Assembly (NCBI GenBank): GCA_037139095.1
Contig: JBAXHD010000008.1
Span: 20,696 to 84,695, forward strand
Length of the DNA stretch: 64,000 nucleotides
From: WLMZ01 sp037139095
GTDB taxonomy: Bacteria; Actinomycetota; Acidimicrobiia; Acidimicrobiales; Ilumatobacteraceae
Direction of reading: 5' to 3'
Under the pieces are notes generated by a model that saw only the letters and a list, made by a program, of their open reading frames with translations, searched no databases and had not been told where the DNA came from. Position 1 is the first letter of the stretch; the number at the start of each line of letters is the position of its first letter. This document shows, one piece after another, positions 42,010-50,770 of this stretch. The position numbers and the translations under genes were made by a program.

Positions 42010-42912
42010 CTACCAGCCGCGCTCAGCGAAGCGTTGGTTGATTTCGTCCATGCCGATACCGGTCATTGGGGCGCCGAGACCACGGCTCACCTTGGCAAGA
42101 ATGCTTGCGTCGCGGAAATGAGTGGTGGCCTCAACAATGGCCTTGGCCCGCGGTGATGGATCATCGCTCTTGAAGATGCCCGAGCCCACGAACACCGCTT
42201 CAGCACCAAGCTGCATGGCCAATGCTGCGTCGGCCGGGGTTGCGATGCCACCTGCACAAAACATTGGCACGGGGAGCCAACCGGTCTCGGCTATCTCCTG
42301 AACGAGCGGCAGTGGGGCTTGCAGGCGCTTGGCCCACTCGAACAGTTCGGCCGAGTCGGCCTGGGTGATCTTCTTCATGTCGCCGATGATCGAACGAAGG
42401 TGACGCACTGCCTCGACGATGTTGCCAGTGCCAGCCTCACCCTTTGAGCGAATCATGCAGGCGCCCTCAGAGATACGCCGCAATGCTTCGCCAAGGTTGG
42501 TGGCGCCGCACACGAAGGGCACGGTGAACTTGAACTTGTCGATGTGGTGGGTCTCATCGGCGGGGGTGAGCACTTCGCTCTCATCGATGAAGTCGACGCC
42601 GAGCGACTCGAGAATCTGCGCCTCGACAAAGTGGCCGATGCGCACCTTGGCCATCACGGGGATCGACACCATGGCCTGAATGCCTTCGATCATTTCGGGA
42701 TCGCTCATGCGTGACACACCGCCATCGCGACGAATGTCGGCAGGCACTCGCTCGAGCGCCATCACTGCGCATGCGCCGGCGTCTTCGGCGATTCGTGCTT
42801 GCTCGGGGGTGACCACATCCATGATCACCCCGCCCTTCAACATCTCGGCGAGCCCGCGCTTGACGGGATAGGTACCGGTAGCGCGCGCCGTGGGGGAATC
42901 GGGTGAACTCAT
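42010..42912 (-). CDS. pdxS: pyridoxal 5'-phosphate synthase subunit PdxS
   Basis: 300 residues of TIM barrel: VKRGLAEMLKGGVIMDVVTPEQARIAEDAGACAVMALERVPADIR, the Schiff-base lysine in VMAKVRIGHFVEAQIL, and PVPMFCAGGIATPADAALAMQLGAEAVFVGSGIF. It makes PLP from ribose-5-phosphate, glyceraldehyde-3-phosphate and ammonia. A TACGAT box lies six bases before the ATG. A 60-base gap separates it from pdxT. Confidence 0.97.
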   Translation of the reverse strand: MSSPDSPTARATGTYPVKRGLAEMLKGGVIMDVVTPEQARIAEDAGACAVMALERVPADIRRDGGVSRMSDPEMIEGIQAMVSIPVMAKVRIGHFVEAQILESLGVDFIDESEVLTPADETHHIDKFKFTVPFVCGATNLGEALRRISEGACMIRSKGEAGTGNIVEAVRHLRSIIGDMKKITQADSAELFEWAKRLQAPLPLVQEIAETGWLPVPMFCAGGIATPADAALAMQLGAEAVFVGSGIFKSDDPSPRAKAIVEATTHFRDASILAKVSRGLGAPMTGIGMDEINQRFAERGW

Positions 42913-42918
42913 TTGGCC

Positions 42919-42924
42919 ATCGTA
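42919..42924 (-). promoter_or_regulatory. -10 box for pdxS (leaderless)
   Basis: TACGAT on the minus strand, six bases before ATG 42912. Confidence 0.5.
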
Positions 42925-42991
42925 CAGAACGAGGCCCCGAACTCGCCTACTCGTCGAGCCTCAAACAGCGCCAGAGCGACCAAGATTTTGG

Positions 42992-44113
42992 CTACGGGAA
43001 AGGAACTGACTTCGGATCGGTGCCAGCTGGCACGATCGCAGCCGAGTCGACGCGCCCAAGTTCGACAAAGGTGCGTCCGGCCGTGAGGCCAACAGGCGCT
43101 CCCGCTGCGTCCTTGAGCGCGAACGGCTGAAGCCGGTCGGTGCGGCTCCACGTGGCTTTGACGACCTTGCCGTCAGAGAACACCAACGCAGTGCCTTTGC
43201 CGAGGGTCTGTGCTTCGGGACTCTTGAGGTCGGCCGGGCTCGGCTTGTAGTCGACATACAGCACCACCACGTTGCTGGTGGAGACCTGCGAGTTGTCGAC
43301 AGCGTCACGGTGTACTTTGCCGTCGCTCGACCGAAGGAACAGCTTTGTCGCTGGATCCCAGACCCAGGCAACTTTGACGCCGTCCATCGAAAGATTGAGG
43401 CCGTTCACAGCGTCGCCAGTCGATGCAGCGCCAGCGGCGCGATAGCTGAACTGGGCGGGCGGTGGGCCAGCGTCGGCGGGAGCAAACGCAAACAGCGACG
43501 CAGTCTTTGAGTACAAGTTGTGCGGTGCTGGCCGGGCGTTAGAGCGGAAGTAAGCCGACCTGTGTTGCTGAGTGAGGGCACCGACGTCGCGCAGATCGCT
43601 TGCTTCGATAGCAGATGTGACCCGAGCGTTACCGCCGCTCCATGCAAACAGTGGGTGGTTGAGCGAACCCAACATGGCTACGTCTTGGGTGCGACCTGAT
43701 CTGATAGGACCCACGGGATCAGACGACCCGCTCTGGAACACCGCTGCGAACCGCGTGAGTTGCTCGACATTTTCTTCGAACACGATGTCGGCCTCGTTCA
43801 GGCCACTTTGTGGACGAGCCAACGGATGGTTATCGATCTTGACAACAAGCGCTGGGCGAGCAACAGCGGCCGCGTCACTTGTAGCGAGGCCTGTCAGCGG
43901 GAACACCGGGCCTGCGTCGGCGGTGACGATAGGTGTGCCTTCTACTGGGACGGTAGCAACAACTGTGGTGGTGTCTGGAGCCGATGATTGCGGGGCCGCA
44001 GATGATTCGGTGGTCTTCGACGAGCTTGAGCTACATGAGCTCAGAAGCAGGCCGATGCTCACGACAGCGGCGAAACCGCCTTGGCTCAAACGCTTGTGGG
44101 TACTTGTTCTCAT
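42992..44113 (-). CDS. DUF3048 (YerB-like) lipoprotein
   Basis: 373 residues. Signal peptide with lipobox (LLLSSC), a Ser/Thr-rich linker, then the DUF3048 region: RPALVVKIDNHPLARPQSGLNEADIVFEENVEQLTRFAAVF and SGSSDPVGPIRSGRTQDV, with the C-terminal part WDPATKLFLRS and NVVVLYVDYK. YerB-type proteins are cell-surface lipoproteins of unknown activity. It overlaps htpX by ATGA, linking it to envelope proteostasis genes. Confidence 0.88.
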   Translation of the reverse strand: MRTSTHKRLSQGGFAAVVSIGLLLSSCSSSSSKTTESSAAPQSSAPDTTTVVATVPVEGTPIVTADAGPVFPLTGLATSDAAAVARPALVVKIDNHPLARPQSGLNEADIVFEENVEQLTRFAAVFQSGSSDPVGPIRSGRTQDVAMLGSLNHPLFAWSGGNARVTSAIEASDLRDVGALTQQHRSAYFRSNARPAPHNLYSKTASLFAFAPADAGPPPAQFSYRAAGAASTGDAVNGLNLSMDGVKVAWVWDPATKLFLRSSDGKVHRDAVDNSQVSTSNVVVLYVDYKPSPADLKSPEAQTLGKGTALVFSDGKVVKATWSRTDRLQPFALKDAAGAPVGLTAGRTFVELGRVDSAAIVPAGTDPKSVPFP

Positions 44114-45012
44114 AGCTCCCTCAGCAACTCAATTCGCTCTTCGAGCGGGGGGTGGGTATCGAACATCCGGTGGAAACGACTTGGCTTGCCCTCGCCCTTC
44201 ATGCCCGACATGGGTTGCTCAATCCACATATGTGCAGTAGCTGTTGAGGCCGATCGAACCTCGGTGGAATCGTCGCGAAGCTTTTCTAGCGCAGAAATCA
44301 ACCCCGGTGGGTAACGCGTCATCTGACATGCCGATATGTCGGCCAGTGTCTCTCGTCGACGGCTCACGGCGGCCTGCATTGCCTTGGCGATCAGCGGAGC
44401 AAAGATGATCAACACGATGCCGACGATGGCCAGCGGGCCGCTTGAGTTGTTGTCGTCTGAGCGTCGGCTGCGAGCGCCACCCCACCACAGCATGCGAATG
44501 GCCATGTCGGTGAGCAACGCAATGGTTCCCACAAGTGTGACCGCCAACGTGGACACCAGAATGTCGTAGTTGCGAATGTGTGAGAGTTCGTGAGCGAGAA
44601 CACCTTCGAGCTCTACGCGGTTCATCTTCTCGAGCAGACCAGTGGTCACGGCGATTGCAGCGTGCTTTGGGTCGCGTCCCGTAGCGAAGGCGTTTGGCGA
44701 CGGATCGTTCACGATGTAAACGCCTGGCTTTGGTAAGCCGCTTGCGATGCATAGCCCTTCGACCAAGTTGTGGAGTCGGCGATACTCCTCGGGATCGGCG
44801 GGCACCGCACGACTGAGCCGCAACGCTATTGCGTCTGCTTTCCAGTACGAGACGGCGGCGGTGGCACCAGAAAAGACAAGAGCGAAAAGTGTGCCGGCGA
44901 TGCCATAGCCCACCAGCACGCCAACCGCAGCGCCCACGGCGCACAGCAGCACAACAAATGAGGCGATGAGCGCGACGCTTCGGCGCTTATTAGAACGGAT
45001 CAGATCGAACAT
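44110..45012 (-). CDS. htpX: HtpX-family membrane zinc protease
   Basis: 300 residues. Two N-terminal membrane helices, the PSPNAFATGRDPKHAAIAVTTGLLE strand, the zinc motif HELSH at residues 141-145, and two further membrane helices. HtpX degrades damaged membrane proteins. It lies 45 bases after lemA, and a lemA-htpX pair is a known arrangement. Confidence 0.92.
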   Translation of the reverse strand: MFDLIRSNKRRSVALIASFVVLLCAVGAAVGVLVGYGIAGTLFALVFSGATAAVSYWKADAIALRLSRAVPADPEEYRRLHNLVEGLCIASGLPKPGVYIVNDPSPNAFATGRDPKHAAIAVTTGLLEKMNRVELEGVLAHELSHIRNYDILVSTLAVTLVGTIALLTDMAIRMLWWGGARSRRSDDNNSSGPLAIVGIVLIIFAPLIAKAMQAAVSRRRETLADISACQMTRYPPGLISALEKLRDDSTEVRSASTATAHMWIEQPMSGMKGEGKPSRFHRMFDTHPPLEERIELLREL

Positions 45013-45057
45013 GGTGAGTCGCAGGCTAGAGGCCGCAGGCCCCGAACCGGGGGAAGG

Positions 45058-45612
45058 TCAGAACTGCACCTTGGGGACTTCGCGAGCGGCTGGCTCAGCT
45101 TCGAAAAACTCACGACGCGTGAAGCTCATCATCTTGGCGAAGATCAGGGTGGGGAAAGTCTGCAGCGAGTTGTTGTAGGCCAACACCGAGTCGTTGTAGA
45201 ACTGGCGGGCATAGGCGACACGGCCCTCGGTAGCGGTGAGCTCTTCTTGCAGCGCTAAGAAGTTTTGGTTTGCCTTCAGATCGGGATAGGCCTCGCTGAG
45301 TGCAAACAACTGACGCAGCGCACCCGTGAGCATGTTGTCGGCTTGCGCCTGAGCCGCCGGGTTCGCAGGCGCAGCCATTGCTGAGTTGCGAGCCTTGATG
45401 ACAGCGTCGAGAGTTTCCTTTTCGTGGGTTGCGTAGCCCTTGACCGTTTCGACCAGATTGGGAATGAGGTCGATACGGCGCTTGAGCTGAACGTCGATCT
45501 GCGACCAAGCGTTCTCTACGGTGTTGCGCCGACGAACGAGTCCGTTGTACAGCACAATGCCGAAGATCACGAGCAGGGCGATCAGGCCGATCACGATCAG
45601 TAGAGCGGTCAT
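45058..45612 (-). CDS. lemA: LemA family protein
   Basis: 184 residues: an N-terminal membrane helix (LLIVIGLIALLVIFGIVLYN), then RRNTVENAWSQIDVQLKRRIDLIPNLVETVKGYATHEKETL, the LemA signature, and a helical remainder (AYPDLKANQNFLALQEELTATEGRVAYARQFYNDSV). Function is unclear. GAAGGAG five bases before the ATG is a strong ribosome-binding site. Confidence 0.93.
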   Translation of the reverse strand: MTALLIVIGLIALLVIFGIVLYNGLVRRRNTVENAWSQIDVQLKRRIDLIPNLVETVKGYATHEKETLDAVIKARNSAMAAPANPAAQAQADNMLTGALRQLFALSEAYPDLKANQNFLALQEELTATEGRVAYARQFYNDSVLAYNNSLQTFPTLIFAKMMSFTRREFFEAEPAAREVPKVQF

Positions 45613-45655
45613 GGTTCTCCTTCGTGGGGGTGTATTGCAGCGCAGGCGCTTAGAG

Positions 45656-46846
45656 TTAGTGCATCATACGTTGCACTGCGGCACGCAGACGTGGCACTGC
45701 GCCCAACTGTGCCGGCTGCGCAATCGGCTGCTCACGTGCAAGCCGTTCGTAGATCTCGGCGTAGCGCGTAGCCAACGCCGACATGCTGAACTGCTCGGCG
45801 CGTTGTTGGCCTGCGCATCGGAGTCGGTCGCTGAGTGCGCTGTCGTCAATGACGCGTAGCAGCGCAGCCGCCAGCTCGGCCACGTCGCCAGGGGCGCACA
45901 ACAACGAGTCGACCTCGTGCGTTGCAACGTTCATATAGCCGTCAAGCGAACTAGCGACCACGGGCGTACCGGCAGCCATCGCTTCGAGCAGCACCACGCC
46001 GAATGACTCGCCACGCAGCGACGGGGCGCAGAACACCGCCGAGCCTTGTAGGTAGGCCACTTTCTCGTCTTCGGTGATTCGCCCTACCCAGTCGATACGG
46101 CTGTCGGCCGCGTATTGCTGCTGCAGTCGCTTTGTGTCGGGGCCGTTGCTCGCAATCACAAGACGCACGTTTGCGGGCAGTGACGTGAAGGCCTCGAGAA
46201 GAACGTCGAGTCCCTTGCGATCTTCGTGACGGCCGCAGAAAAAGATGGTTGGGTGCTCAAACGAGTGCGCAGAAGCTTCGCGAAAACGATGTAGCTCAAC
46301 GCCGTTGAACAGCACCTCGTATTCGCCGCCCATGTAGCCCTGAATCAGGGCCAGCGCATCTTTGCTGACCACAACTCGGTGCGAAATGTTGTCGGCCAAG
46401 CGAGACAGCGGAGCAGTGAGCAACTTGTACGACGTGGACTCCCCTGCTGCGTGAAACGTGCCAACGATGGGTGCTGGATGCAAGAACAACGCGGTCTGCG
46501 CCGCGCCGGGCGCAAGCGGTTCGTGCACATGGAGCACGTCGAAGTTCTCGTCGTTGAGGAGCTGGATGGTGCGAAACTGAGCACTCGGATCGGGCGCGAT
46601 CGGTACGACCGAACCATTCGATGCGGTGGGCAGGCTGTTCCCCACGGGACTCACGAACGTGGCCGGAGGCGGACCGTCGCACGGGCCGATGACTCGTGCT
46701 TCATAACCCATCGAGCGCAGTTCGCGGGCGAGGCCCATCACCTGTGCTTGAACGCCGCCAGGAATGCTGAGGCTGTACGGACACACAATGCCAATACGCA
46801 GGCCGCGCTGCTGGCGCTGTAACTGGCCCCCGTTGTCCTGCTGCAC
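45656..46846 (-). CDS. GT4 glycosyltransferase, PimA-like phosphatidylinositol mannosyltransferase
   Basis: 396 residues of GT-B fold. N-terminal RIGIVCPYSLSIPGGVQAQVMGLARELRSMGYEARVIGP and FDVLHVHEPLAPG match PimA closely; the C-terminal nucleotide-sugar domain has FCGRHEDRKGLDVLLEAF and the EX7E motif in GESFGVVLLEAMAAGTPVV. PimA adds mannose from GDP-mannose to phosphatidylinositol at the inner membrane face. In mycobacteria pimA lies close to pdxS, as here. The GTG start at 46846 has TAACGT seven bases upstream. Donor specificity is inferred. Confidence 0.82.
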   Translation of the reverse strand: MQQDNGGQLQRQQRGLRIGIVCPYSLSIPGGVQAQVMGLARELRSMGYEARVIGPCDGPPPATFVSPVGNSLPTASNGSVVPIAPDPSAQFRTIQLLNDENFDVLHVHEPLAPGAAQTALFLHPAPIVGTFHAAGESTSYKLLTAPLSRLADNISHRVVVSKDALALIQGYMGGEYEVLFNGVELHRFREASAHSFEHPTIFFCGRHEDRKGLDVLLEAFTSLPANVRLVIASNGPDTKRLQQQYAADSRIDWVGRITEDEKVAYLQGSAVFCAPSLRGESFGVVLLEAMAAGTPVVASSLDGYMNVATHEVDSLLCAPGDVAELAAALLRVIDDSALSDRLRCAGQQRAEQFSMSALATRYAEIYERLAREQPIAQPAQLGAVPRLRAAVQRMMH

Positions 46847-46853
46847 GCGCCAG

Positions 46854-46859
46854 ACGTTA
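46854..46859 (-). promoter_or_regulatory. -10 box for the PimA-like gene (leaderless)
   Basis: TAACGT on the minus strand, seven bases before GTG 46846. Confidence 0.42.
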
Positions 46860-46915
46860 CCCGCGGATCACCACTTGTGTTTCAGTCCAGCATTCGGGCC
46901 TTGGCCTGCTGCGGC

Positions 46916-46921
46916 TACCGT
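46916..46921 (+). promoter_or_regulatory. -10 box for the LLM oxidoreductase gene (leaderless)
   Basis: TACCGT ends six bases before ATG 46928. With 46854-46859 it makes an 81-base divergent promoter region. Confidence 0.45.
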
Positions 46922-46927
46922 CGACAC

Positions 46928-47839
46928 ATGACCTCAACTGTCACCCAACTTCCCGCATTGTCAGTCATCGGCTCAGCCAACAAGCGCACTGCCATTCTTG
47001 AGTTGGCCGCCGAGGCCGAGACCCGCGGCTTCGCAGGCCTGGCATGCCCCGGAGTAGGCGGCAACCTCGCGCTGTGTGGCTCTCTAGCGCACGTCACGAA
47101 GTCGATCCCGTTTTGGTCGTCGATCCAGCCGATTTACCTGTCGCACCCGATGGAGACTGCTGCTACTGCGGCGCACATCGCCGAAGTGAGCGGTGGCCGA
47201 TTCCGCCTCGGACTTGGCGTGAGTCATGTGCCGATGCTCGATCGCATTGGCTTGGCCACGGGAAAGCCGTTGTCCGACATGCGCGACTACGTCGCTTCTC
47301 TTCATGCAGCCGAGCGAGGCGCGGGCGCTCTGCCCCCGATTCTTCTTGCCGCCCTTCGTGATCGAATGCTCGACCTTGCTGTCGAAATTGGCGACGGCGC
47401 GTTATGGGCAAATGCCTCGCTGTCGCACACGCCCACCCAAGTAGCGAGAATTCCTGCAGAGCGACGCAGCGAACTGCAGTTGGCCAACATGGTTCCCACA
47501 GTTATCGACGCCGACCTCAATGCGGCACGCGCCATTCATCGGCGCACACTCGGCGGCTACATCGTGCTTCCGAACTATCGCAACTATTGGCGCGTCGCTG
47601 GCTACGGCGACGAGATGGATGCAATCGAGGCGGCTCTCGAGCGCGGCGACCGCGATGCTGCAATCGCAGCGATGAGCGACCGGTGGATCGACGACTGCAC
47701 CATTAGCGGCGACGCAACCCAGGTGCGTGACCGACTCGCAGCGTGGTACTCAACTGGCGTCACACCGATCGCCGTGATGTCGAGCACCACGGGTGGACAA
47801 GCCAAGGCCATTCGCGAACTGTTCGACCTCTACAGCTAA
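46928..47839 (+). CDS. luciferase-like (LLM class, probably F420-dependent) oxidoreductase
   Basis: 303 residues. TIM-barrel motifs of the bacterial luciferase superfamily: AAEAETRGFAGLACPG, IYLSHPMETAATAAHIAEVSGGRFRLGLGVSHVPML and LPPILLAALRDRMLDLAVEIGDGALW. It is shorter than average. F420 use is likely for actinobacterial members but not provable here. Substrate unknown. ATG 46928 is supported by the promoter spacing. Confidence 0.83.
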   Translation: MTSTVTQLPALSVIGSANKRTAILELAAEAETRGFAGLACPGVGGNLALCGSLAHVTKSIPFWSSIQPIYLSHPMETAATAAHIAEVSGGRFRLGLGVSHVPMLDRIGLATGKPLSDMRDYVASLHAAERGAGALPPILLAALRDRMLDLAVEIGDGALWANASLSHTPTQVARIPAERRSELQLANMVPTVIDADLNAARAIHRRTLGGYIVLPNYRNYWRVAGYGDEMDAIEAALERGDRDAAIAAMSDRWIDDCTISGDATQVRDRLAAWYSTGVTPIAVMSSTTGGQAKAIRELFDLYS

Positions 47840-47842
47840 AGC

Positions 47843-48616
47843 TCAGAACAAACGGTCGGCAGCCGGCGACGCGCTGACGTCGTGTGTCGCTGGCGAGCTA
47901 TCGGTGTCGGCTGGCGCAATTAGTTCGGCGCCTTTGTTGCGAACGCTGTTCACTGCACTTGAGACCCGATGCATTGCGAGAATGTCGTTTGCGGCGGGAC
48001 GCAGCAACTGAGCGAGCTGCTCGGCATCGTCGATCGCTGGGTCGAGCCACTCGTGCCACGCCGACGCCGGAAGAATTGCGGGCATGCGATCGTGAACAGT
48101 CGACATCGTGTCGTTGGCCGCAGTGGTGATGATGGTGCAGCTGTGTAGCCACGGGCCATTAGTCGGCCCAGCCTTATCTCGCCACGCAGTCCACAGCCCA
48201 GCAACCGCAAGTAGGTGGCCATCGGATCTATGGATGAACATCGGTTGTTTCACCGGCTTGCCTTTGGCGCTCAAGGCTGCGGCGGGCGCTGGGGCCTGCC
48301 ATTCGTAGAACCCATCGATTGGGATGATGCACCGACGCTTGCGCAGTAGTCCTTTGAAGGAGGGCTTCTCATTGAGGGTCTCGGCACGGGCGTTGATCAT
48401 CGACGAACCGATCTTCGTGTCTTTCGCCCAGACGGGCACAAGGCCCCAATGAAAGGCGCGCACGGCTGGCTCTGGGCCGTCTTCGTTTACTACTGCGTAG
48501 ACATCGGTGGTTGGCGCCACGTTGTAGTTCACGGGCAAGGGGTCGCCCTCGAACGAAGCGCCAAAGAAATCGGCTATCTGTTGAGGGGTGCTAGTAGAAA
48601 CGACACGTCCACACAC
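47843..48616 (-). CDS. SRAP domain protein (YedK/HMCES-like abasic-site DNA crosslinker)
   Basis: 257 residues from GTG 48616, giving Met-Cys-Gly-Arg at the N-terminus; Cys2 is the residue that forms the thiazolidine crosslink to abasic sites in the family and must be exposed by methionine removal. Other motifs: YNVAPTTDVYAV, FHWGLVPVWAK, INARAETLNEKPSFKGLLRKRRCIIPIDGFYEW and VHDRMPAIL. The open frame upstream is rejected because Cys2 fixes the start. TACGGT seven bases upstream suggests leaderless transcription. No SOS box is visible. Confidence 0.92.
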   Translation of the reverse strand: MCGRVVSTSTPQQIADFFGASFEGDPLPVNYNVAPTTDVYAVVNEDGPEPAVRAFHWGLVPVWAKDTKIGSSMINARAETLNEKPSFKGLLRKRRCIIPIDGFYEWQAPAPAAALSAKGKPVKQPMFIHRSDGHLLAVAGLWTAWRDKAGPTNGPWLHSCTIITTAANDTMSTVHDRMPAILPASAWHEWLDPAIDDAEQLAQLLRPAANDILAMHRVSSAVNSVRNKGAELIAPADTDSSPATHDVSASPAADRLF

Positions 48617-48623
48617 GCTTCGT

Positions 48624-48629
48624 ACCGTA
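48624..48629 (-). promoter_or_regulatory. -10 box for the SRAP gene (leaderless)
   Basis: TACGGT on the minus strand, seven bases before GTG 48616. Confidence 0.42.
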
Positions 48630-48691
48630 TCGGGTGGGTGACGTCGGCTACGTTTCTGACACGCCGTCAGATTTGAGAAGAGGAAGACGCA

Positions 48692-49864
48692 ATGACAGAA
48701 CTCGGCTTTTTGCCCTTCGACGCAGACAACCATTACTACGAGGCAACCGACGCCTTTATTCGCCACATCGAGCCATCGATGGCGAAGCGATGCATGCAGT
48801 GGGTTGAGCTCGACGGTCGGCAGCGCTTGCTGGTTGGCGGCGCAATCAACCGGTTCATTCCGAACCCAACGTTTAACCCAGTCTCCAAGCCAGGCGCACT
48901 CGACTTGTACTTCCGCGGCAAGGTCGCTGGTTCAGATCTCAAGTCGATGTTCGGAGAGCTCGATCAGATCAGCCCCACCTACCGCGACCGTGATGCTCGC
49001 CTTGCGCTGATGACCGAGCAAGGGCTCGATGCTGCGTTCTTCTTCCCCACTCTGGGCGTCGGCATGGAAGAGTCGCTGAAGCACGACATTCCGGCGTTGA
49101 CCGCTGCGTTTCGCGCGTTCAACCGCTGGCTCGACGACGATTGGGGCTTCGCCTACAAGAACTCGATTTACGCTGCGCCCTACATCACCTTGGCCGACCC
49201 GCAGTGGGCGCTCGACGAACTCAACTGGGCAATCGGTCGCGGCGTTCGCATCATCGTGATGCGCACAGCTCCGGTGCCCATCGCCGGCGGTCTCACCCGC
49301 TCCCCCGGCGACACGATGTACGACCCATTTTGGGCGCGTGCTGCCGAGGCTGGCGTCACGGTTGCGTTCCACTCAGGCGACGCTGGCTACGGCAAGTACA
49401 TCGACGACTGGGAGCCCGGCGGCGCGTTCGAGGCGTTTAAGTTTTCGGCTCTACGCACCATCACCGGAGACCGCGCACCGTTCGACATGTTTGCTGTGCT
49501 CGTGTGCCATGGCGTGTTCTCTCGGCACCCCGACCTTCGCTGCGCCAGCATTGAAGCCGGCAGCGAATGGGTGCAGCCCTTGCTCAAGAAGTTCAAGAAG
49601 GCTTACTCGCAGAACCCCTACATGTTCCCCAGCGATCCGATTCAGCAGTTCCGTGATCACGTGTGGGTGGCGCCGTTCTACGAAGACGACATCCGTGGAC
49701 TCGCCGACGCAATCGGTACCGAGCGCGTGTTGTTTGGCAGCGACTATCCGCACGCCGAGGGCCTCGCCGTGCCGGTTGCGTTCATCAACGATCTGCACGG
49801 GTTCAACGACCAAGAGGTTCGCCTCATCATGCGCGACAACGCACGCGAACTGATCGGAGCCTGA
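48692..49864 (+). CDS. amidohydrolase family 2 metal-dependent hydrolase
   Basis: 390 residues. Starts LPFDADNHYYEATDAFIRHI, with the first metal-site region as DADNH, and has VAFHSGDAGYG, ALVCHGVFSRHPDLRCASIEAG and the terminal LFGSDYPHAEGLAVP aspartate. Such proteins are abundant in actinobacteria, in a family with no firm substrate (decarboxylase or hydrolase types are possible). AGAGGAAG lies before the ATG. Followed two bases later by a second, shorter family member. Confidence 0.85.
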   Translation: MTELGFLPFDADNHYYEATDAFIRHIEPSMAKRCMQWVELDGRQRLLVGGAINRFIPNPTFNPVSKPGALDLYFRGKVAGSDLKSMFGELDQISPTYRDRDARLALMTEQGLDAAFFFPTLGVGMEESLKHDIPALTAAFRAFNRWLDDDWGFAYKNSIYAAPYITLADPQWALDELNWAIGRGVRIIVMRTAPVPIAGGLTRSPGDTMYDPFWARAAEAGVTVAFHSGDAGYGKYIDDWEPGGAFEAFKFSALRTITGDRAPFDMFAVLVCHGVFSRHPDLRCASIEAGSEWVQPLLKKFKKAYSQNPYMFPSDPIQQFRDHVWVAPFYEDDIRGLADAIGTERVLFGSDYPHAEGLAVPVAFINDLHGFNDQEVRLIMRDNARELIGA

Positions 49865-49866
49865 TC

Positions 49867-50745
49867 ATGGCCATGCCCGCAGTTGGTCCCGGCGGCCTCG
49901 GCATCATCGAAACGATGATGGGATTCCCCGACCCAGATCCTCGTCATCTGTATGAGTTCTTCCGCCCCAACATCAAAGATGTGGCCAGCAAAGAGACCAT
50001 GTTCCCGGTGGAGTACTTGTTTAAGGGCAACGTTCCCGGCGCCATGCCCGAAACCCTCGATCCCATCGAGGTAGCCATCAACACGATGGACCATTTCGGT
50101 ATTGAGCGTTCGCTCATCGGCATCGAGGGCGAGGTTGGGCAAAAGGCGATGCGTCTGCACCCAACGCGTTTCATTCCATCGCTGTCAGCCGACGGCAACA
50201 AAGGCGTCGACGAAGTTCGCAAGATTCGTCGCGCTCACGAAGAGTTCGGGCTGAAGGCCGTAGGCACCTTCCCCGCTGGCTGCCATCCGCAGATCCCTAT
50301 CGATCACGCGCGCTGGTATCCCATCTATTCGGTGTGCGCCGAACTCGGCATCCCCATTTTCATTTGTGCAGGCATTCCCGGGCCACGTTTGCCGAGTATG
50401 TGTCAGCACGTAGAACTGCTCGACATTGTTTGCTACGACTTCCCTGAGCTCAACATCGTGACCCGCCACGGCTGCGAGCCGTGGACCGAGCTGGCCGTGA
50501 AACTCATGCTCAAGTGGCCGAACCTGTACTACAGCACCAGCGCTTTTGCGCCGCAGCATTACAACCAGCGCATCATCGATTACGCCAACACCCGTGGCGC
50601 CGACAAGATCATCTACGCCGGCTATTGGCCGATGGGTCTCACTTACGAACGCATCATGGGCGACATGCCCAAGGTTCCGTTTAAAGATCACGTGTGGCCC
50701 AAGTTCTTGCGCGAAAACGCTATGCGGGTGCTCGGCCTCGACTGA
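49867..50745 (+). CDS. amidohydrolase-fold protein lacking the usual metal residues
   Basis: 292 residues. Starts GLGIIETMMGFPDPDPRHLYEFF and contains GLKAVGTFPAGCHPQIPI, GIPIFICAGIPGPRLPSMCQHVELLDI, IVTRHGCEPWTELAVKLMLKWPNLYYSTSAFAPQHY and IIYAGYWPMGLTYERI. The fold matches amidohydrolase 2, but the N-terminal Asp/His metal motif and the GSDYP aspartate (AGYWP here) are missing. This form occurs in other actinobacteria as I recall. Translationally close to the first member, so the two may form a heteromer. Confidence 0.78.
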   Translation: MAMPAVGPGGLGIIETMMGFPDPDPRHLYEFFRPNIKDVASKETMFPVEYLFKGNVPGAMPETLDPIEVAINTMDHFGIERSLIGIEGEVGQKAMRLHPTRFIPSLSADGNKGVDEVRKIRRAHEEFGLKAVGTFPAGCHPQIPIDHARWYPIYSVCAELGIPIFICAGIPGPRLPSMCQHVELLDIVCYDFPELNIVTRHGCEPWTELAVKLMLKWPNLYYSTSAFAPQHYNQRIIDYANTRGADKIIYAGYWPMGLTYERIMGDMPKVPFKDHVWPKFLRENAMRVLGLD

Positions 50746-50770
50746 GGGTTGGAGCGCGCGATATGCGGCG

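Noticed and set aside
48617..48766. Upstream extension of the SRAP frame
   Set aside because: The family needs Cys2, which fixes the GTG at 48616.
49663..49866. Longer start for the second amidohydrolase
   Set aside because: This part overlaps the end of the first amidohydrolase in another frame; the ATG at 49867 begins the similarity.
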